A stretch of 10,414 nt of DNA, from NCBI GenBank assembly GCA_022565015.1, contig JADFKI010000115.1:1-10414 (forward strand), in the 5' to 3' direction. The stretch's first letter is position 1; each line of letters opens with the position of its first letter. The notes beneath the pieces are model-generated. The model was given only the letters and a program-made list of their open reading frames with translations. It was not told where the DNA came from and did no database searches. This DNA comes from Chloroflexota bacterium (GTDB lineage Bacteria; Chloroflexota; Dehalococcoidia; Lucifugimonadales; JADFKI01). The translations under genes were made by a program, and so were the position numbers. Shown in pieces: positions 7,392 through 10,414 of this stretch.

Positions 7392-8335
7392 ACAGACCGG
7401 TCCGATTCCTGTCGGGCGTGCTGGTGGCAGCGGTGCTCGTAGAGATGCTGCTGTTTCGGATGTTCGCCAGAACGGGCATATATCTGTTCAACGACGACAC
7501 GCCGCAGTGGGTCTACTGGGCGTACACGACGGCCGTTTGGCTGGGCAACACTATGTTTAACTTCGCCGCCATCCTGGTGACCCTGTTATTCGCGCTCATG
7601 GCGACCTATCTCTGGATGCGAAGGGACATCTTTGGAAGATTCCTTCCCGCCATGGCAGCCCTGATTTTCACTTGGAATATGGCCCTGTTTTTAGCATCAC
7701 CCGGACCAACGGCAGCGCTCCTTTACCTTTGGCTTTCCGCCGGTATCATAGCGGCATCGGTCTGGGTATCGTGGCCGGGTTCCTCGAAAGGGGCTCGAGC
7801 TTTTCTAATCGTAATGGCCGTATCGATGATCGGTGTTTATTACTTCGAGGCCACGGCGTCGCTGCGACAGCTGGGAATCGGCTTCGACGACCGTGGCGTG
7901 GCCGTGTTTCAAATCGCCGAAGCCCTGGCCGGCATCGCGATTCTCGCTGCTTTCCTTACCTGGGGACGAACCAGAGACCTAAAGCTGTTAGCTGCTCCCG
8001 TCATGGTAGGCGTTCTGATTTCAGGCGCCTACTTCTCTGGGCCGGAAAGGCTTCCTCTGATCAGCACGTGGGCCCTTGGTGTAACGATGTCCATGCCGTT
8101 CCTGCTTTACGCCGTCGGTGCCACACTCCTGGGTGTAACCCTGCTGAAGCTGCTGACGTCCGGTAATCCGCTGGCGGCGTACGGCATGACGCTGCTGTAC
8201 TTCAGCCACCGTATGCTGCCGCTTACGTACTTCAATCTTCTCATCCTTGGTGGATTCATAATTATGACGATCGCGATCACCACGCGCAGTCCGGAACGCG
8301 GGAGTAATGGAGTGGAGGAAGCCACTGCCGCATAG
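7310..8335 (+). CDS. Polytopic membrane protein of unknown function in the molybdoenzyme operon
   Basis: An integral membrane protein with about nine hydrophobic segments, near residues 32-52, 70-102 (long, perhaps two), 110-130, 134-154, 162-182, 197-217, 224-243, 250-280 and 303-323. I do not recognise the family. Only two histidines are visible (15 and 300), which argues against a bis-His di-heme quinol-oxidising subunit such as NarI, and it is not obviously NrfD-like. It may anchor the complex, pass electrons by another route, or transport substrate. The ATG at 7310 lies inside the chaperone gene but has an excellent site (AAGGGGA, 7295-7301, 8-base spacing). Later candidates, GTG 7418 and GTG 7424, lack one and would cut into the first hydrophobic segment. 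The start is therefore probable, not proven. Confidence 0.8.
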   Translation: MRLLQVAQQFPGIVHKERGLQVSAAGLDRPVRFLSGVLVAAVLVEMLLFRMFARTGIYLFNDDTPQWVYWAYTTAVWLGNTMFNFAAILVTLLFALMATYLWMRRDIFGRFLPAMAALIFTWNMALFLASPGPTAALLYLWLSAGIIAASVWVSWPGSSKGARAFLIVMAVSMIGVYYFEATASLRQLGIGFDDRGVAVFQIAEALAGIAILAAFLTWGRTRDLKLLAAPVMVGVLISGAYFSGPERLPLISTWALGVTMSMPFLLYAVGATLLGVTLLKLLTSGNPLAAYGMTLLYFSHRMLPLTYFNLLILGGFIIMTIAITTRSPERGSNGVEEATAA

Positions 8336-8394
8336 GCGTATTCAGCAATTAGGACGACCAACATTAGCCAACGTAGCTATCTGGGAGGTAAGGA

Positions 8395-8598
8395 ATGGCC
8401 ATGAGACCAGGTCCCATGGAGTTGATTATCATCCTGGTAATTGTGATGATGATATTCGGAATAGGTAAGCTTCCCCAGGTTGGCAATGCCATCGGGAAGT
8501 CAATAAGGGAGTTTCGCAAAGGTCAGGAAGAAGATGATGTTGGTGCGGAGGACACTGAGGGAGCTCAGACGAATACGGACCACAAGGTGGAGGGCTAA
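8395..8598 (+). CDS. tatA: Twin-arginine translocase subunit TatA/E
   Basis: Pore-forming component of the Tat export system, 67 residues. A short N-terminus with GPMEL is followed by a membrane helix (about 8-22), the hinge FGIGKLP, an amphipathic helix (about 28-42, VGNAIGKSIREFRKG) and an acidic tail, which is the standard TatA layout. GGAGG at 8384-8388 lies 6 bases before ATG 8395 and 12 before a second in-frame ATG at 8401; either start is possible. No tatC is in the window, so this copy would work with TatC encoded elsewhere. Its place in the cluster fits export of the alpha-beta pair. It overlaps the next gene by one base (TAATG). Confidence 0.93.
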   Translation: MAMRPGPMELIIILVIVMMIFGIGKLPQVGNAIGKSIREFRKGQEEDDVGAEDTEGAQTNTDHKVEG

Positions 8599-9191
8599 TG
8601 CGATCGCTTCAAGAGCTTCTTAAAGTGTCGAATACGCTGCACGGCCATCTGTGTCCCGGCCAGATACTGGGCGTCAGGATGGCGATACTGGGCTGTCGGC
8701 TGGTGGCGGTGGATGAGCCTACTTCGAGCCGAGACCTAATCGTCTATGTAGAGATTGACAGATGTGCGGCAGACGCCGTGCAAGCGGTGACCGGCTGCAA
8801 GCTGGGCAAACGAACGTTGAAATACTTCGACTACGGCAAGGTCGCCGCCACGTTTTTCAACGTCGCAACGGGCAAGGCATTCAGGGTCGTCGCCCGAGAC
8901 GACGCGCGCGAGTCGGCTTGGCATTATGCTCCAGCCGGCGCGGATAAGAAGGCCGCTCAGCTCCACGCTTATCAAGACATGCCGGATGAAGAGCTGTTCA
9001 ACGTCATGTCCGTCGATATTGAGCTGTCTCCGTTCGACATGCCGGGGCGCCCCATCTCACGGGTCCCATGCGACGACTGCGGAGAGGGCGTGAACGACGG
9101 CAGGGAAATAAGAAGCGGCCAAAAACTTTTGTGCCATGCCTGCGCCGAAGGCGCGTACTACCGTGTCGTCGAAGATGCACTCGCACTTTGA
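8598..9191 (+). CDS. FmdE-family protein with C-terminal zinc-finger-like motif
   Basis: Related to FmdE, first named from formylmethanofuran dehydrogenase clusters and often found beside molybdenum or tungsten enzyme genes. The N-terminal motif His15-Gly-His17-Leu-Cys19-Pro-Gly is the family signature. DRCAADAVQAVTGC (Cys56, Cys67) and the following GK complete the usual metal-binding core. The C-terminus carries Cys158-x2-Cys161 and Cys179-x2-Cys182, a treble-clef-like zinc site. The biochemical role is unsettled; handling of metal or cofactor for the molybdoenzyme is inferred from context. The start codon overlaps the tatA stop, and GGAGGG at 8589-8594 sits only 3 bases before it, so translational coupling is likely. 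Confidence 0.88.
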   Translation: MRSLQELLKVSNTLHGHLCPGQILGVRMAILGCRLVAVDEPTSSRDLIVYVEIDRCAADAVQAVTGCKLGKRTLKYFDYGKVAATFFNVATGKAFRVVARDDARESAWHYAPAGADKKAAQLHAYQDMPDEELFNVMSVDIELSPFDMPGRPISRVPCDDCGEGVNDGREIRSGQKLLCHACAEGAYYRVVEDALAL

Positions 9192-9204
9192 GAGCGGTTT
9201 TTAT

Positions 9205-9690
9205 ATGCCTACTCCCGTAATCGCAATGTCGGGATTCTCCAACAGCGGGAAGACCGGGGTGGCCACATCGGTGATCCGAATTTTAACCGACTTGGGCTAT
9301 CGAGTCGGAGCCGTGAAGCACTGTCACAACGGCTTCGATGCCGAGCGCCCCGATAGCGACACGGCCCGGCTCGGCGAGGCGGGCGCGTCCGTCGTGATGG
9401 CCAGTGCGCCTGGTAGAGTATACGTCATGGAACGCACGCCAGACGACCCGACCCTCGAGTCTCTCCTCGGCCGATTCGAAGACGGTGATGTGGACGTGAT
9501 AATAGCCGAGGGCTACAAGTCCAGCGGCGTTCCCAAGGTACTCGTCATCGGGGCTGACATGAAGTATCCAGACGTTGAAAACGCGTTCGCAGTCGTGTGT
9601 GATAAAGAATCGGGCGGACCGGCGCTACCGACGTTCTGTTTCGATGAGTCGGAGAAACTTGTCGACATGATACTCCGTGACCACCTGTAG
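9205..9690 (+). CDS. mobB: Molybdopterin-guanine dinucleotide biosynthesis protein MobB
   Basis: GTP-binding adaptor that helps MobA convert Mo-molybdopterin to the guanine dinucleotide form, the cofactor needed by the alpha subunit. A P-loop is seen at residues 10-17 (GFSNSGKT), followed by the MobB-typical AVKHCHNGFDAERPDSD (36-52) and IIAEGYK (99-105). Counting from ATG 9205 gives 161 residues, close to the family norm. The frame can be extended to ATG 9136, but that lies inside the fmdE-like gene, adds a low-quality 23-residue leader and breaks the usual short N-terminus before the P-loop. The chosen start follows the previous stop by 13 bases with only a weak GAGAG site. It is the last gene of the cluster, and no clear terminator follows. 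Confidence 0.88.
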   Translation: MPTPVIAMSGFSNSGKTGVATSVIRILTDLGYRVGAVKHCHNGFDAERPDSDTARLGEAGASVVMASAPGRVYVMERTPDDPTLESLLGRFEDGDVDVIIAEGYKSSGVPKVLVIGADMKYPDVENAFAVVCDKESGGPALPTFCFDESEKLVDMILRDHL

Positions 9691-9725
9691 AAACCGGGCC
9701 CAATCCACTCGTACACAAATTATCC

Positions 9726-9760
9726 TTCAAGGGTGTCTCCTTTGATTTGCAACCCTTGGA
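9726..9760. repeat. Inverted repeat after mobB
   Basis: CAAGGGT (9728-9734) pairs with ACCCTTG (9752-9758), and two more weaker pairs extend it outward; the loop is 17 bases. No T-run follows, so it is at best a weak terminator for the operon. It may belong to a dispersed repeat together with the palindrome at 9803-9835. Confidence 0.35.
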
Positions 9761-9802
9761 TATGCACGGCAGGCACTCCAATTCACTCGCACGACGCTGG
9801 GG

Positions 9803-9835
9803 GCGCTCTACTTTGATTGCAAAGAAAAGTAGCGC
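9803..9835. repeat. Imperfect 33-bp palindrome
   Basis: Outer arms GCGCT (9803-9807) and AGCGC (9831-9835) enclose an inner hairpin CTTTG-ATTG-CAAAG (9811-9824). An alternative register pairs CTACTTT (9808-9814) with AAAGTAG (9826-9832). There is no T-run after it. The form suggests an intergenic palindromic repeat or a mobile-element end. Confidence 0.4.
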
Positions 9836-10121
9836 ATTGTCGCAATCAAGTCCAAACCATCCTTCGGGCCAATCTTTCAAGTTGCCGAGCCTTGCCGGAG
9901 TCTAGCTTCAATCGACCCTTACTTCCTGCGGCTGACCTTACGGATAGAGTCACTCTCTTAATTTCGCCGCTGAAAACCGAATCATTGGCATCACTTCTCA
10001 ACCATGCAGTCCGTCGGGGGTCCGTCGGGGGTTGTTCAACCGTAAATTCACATTGCTTGTCAGCATTTCCGAAGACCTGGCTCCAAAACAAAATTCCTTA
10101 TGGAGATGGTCAATCTAGTGC

Positions 10122-10414
10122 TTACTGTCTTAAATCAGCGTAATTATGTTTAAGGGAGCCTGGATGAACGAGACGCTTCGTCCACTCGAAGGGGATAGGG
10201 TTTTCATTGCGTGTGTCCGTGAATCTGTCGATGGCTTTGCAGACCTGCCGTGGGTCTGTAGCGCTAAGGTGCCGCAGGACGGCCCGTGTCAGAACGCTGA
10301 ACCACACTTCGATCTGATTCAGCCAGGAGGCATGGGTAGGTGTGTAGTGGAAATGCACCGCTGGATGGCGGGCCAGCCACCGATCGTGCTTAGGTTTGTG
10401 AGTGTTCAGGTTGT
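10122..10414 (-). CDS. IS630-family transposase, C-terminal part (continues past the window edge)
   Basis: The frame is open to the right edge, so the gene's 5' part is outside the window and about 97 C-terminal residues are visible. They begin with NLNTHK, which normally follows the second catalytic Asp of the DDE triad. HFHYTPTHASWLNQIEVWFS follows and carries the final catalytic Glu, the hallmark of IS630/Tc1-mariner-like transposases. The tail (RNENPIPFEW, then DLRQ and a TAA stop) has the usual length, so this end looks intact. It points toward the operon. Whether the element is complete cannot be told. Confidence 0.88.
   Translation of the reverse strand, partial: NLNTHKPKHDRWLARHPAVHFHYTPTHASWLNQIEVWFSVLTRAVLRHLSATDPRQVCKAIDRFTDTRNENPIPFEWTKRLVHPGSLKHNYADLRQ
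10122..10414 (-). mobile_element. IS630-family insertion sequence, partial
   Basis: This is the part of the element seen in the window, defined by its transposase. One end should fall a short distance below 10122, and IS630 elements usually sit at a TA dinucleotide. No terminal inverted repeat can be assigned because the partner end lies outside. Confidence 0.7.

Larger units (their letters stand above)
9691..10121. other. Gap between mobB and the IS630 gene
   Basis: I find no convincing gene in these 431 bases. The base composition shifts toward A+T relative to the operon. The gap holds two inverted-repeat structures (about 9726-9760 and 9803-9835) and a tandem pair of the 11-mer TCCGTCGGGGG (10010-10031). 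The left end of the insertion sequence should lie somewhere in its last part, just beyond the transposase stop, but without the other end I cannot place the terminal inverted repeat. Confidence 0.4.

Noticed and set aside
9136..9204. Upstream start for mobB
   Set aside because: It sits inside the fmdE-like gene and adds residues not typical of MobB; ATG 9205 directly precedes the P-loop region.
9803..9835. Intrinsic terminator for the operon
   Set aside because: The palindrome is not followed by a T-run and is over 100 bases after the mobB stop.

Overview
The window carries one long same-strand gene cluster (about 606-9690) for an exported, membrane-associated molybdenum enzyme of the type II DMSO reductase family. 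A 600-base non-coding leader precedes it. About 430 bases without a convincing gene and the 3' part of an IS630-family transposase follow it. The DNA is fairly GC-rich, and the genes are tightly packed with good Shine-Dalgarno sites, so the host is a bacterium. The mix of a Tat-exported type II molybdoenzyme, FmdE and MobB would fit a Chloroflexota (SAR202/Dehalococcoidia-like) or a similar environmental lineage. That placement is a guess from gene style; no marker gene is present.

Layout: 1-360 holds nothing I can name. 360-549 can fold into nested stems with a possible pseudoknot, two GNRA-capped hairpins and a canonical intrinsic terminator, 57 bases before the first start codon; it is a candidate regulatory leader RNA. 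Then come the molybdopterin catalytic subunit (606-4076), an unrecognised 96-residue protein (4170-4460), the four-cluster iron-sulfur subunit (4476-5594), the heme b gamma subunit with an extra C-terminal membrane helix (5727-6752), a TorD/NarJ-type chaperone (6756-7391), a polytopic membrane protein whose start lies 82 bases inside the chaperone gene (7310-8335), TatA (8395-8598), an FmdE-family protein (8598-9191) and MobB (9205-9690). The transposase fragment runs on the minus strand from the right edge to 10122.

How the parts fit: MobB and possibly FmdE serve cofactor supply. The TorD-like protein guards the catalytic subunit until its cofactor is in. The catalytic subunit has a twin-arginine signal and would carry the signal-less iron-sulfur subunit through the Tat pore, to which the cluster adds its own TatA. 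The gamma subunit, with its own signal peptide, binds heme outside the membrane. Electrons would pass between Mo-bisMGD, the chain of Fe-S clusters and heme b. The gene order catalytic - beta - gamma - chaperone is that of ebdABCD (ethylbenzene dehydrogenase), and serA/clrA/ddhA/pcrA systems are relatives. The substrate cannot be read from the sequence. Three things set this cluster apart from the textbook members: the small protein between alpha and beta, the membrane helix on gamma, and the histidine-poor multi-spanning membrane protein. Together they suggest a membrane-tethered variant with its own electron or docking partner.
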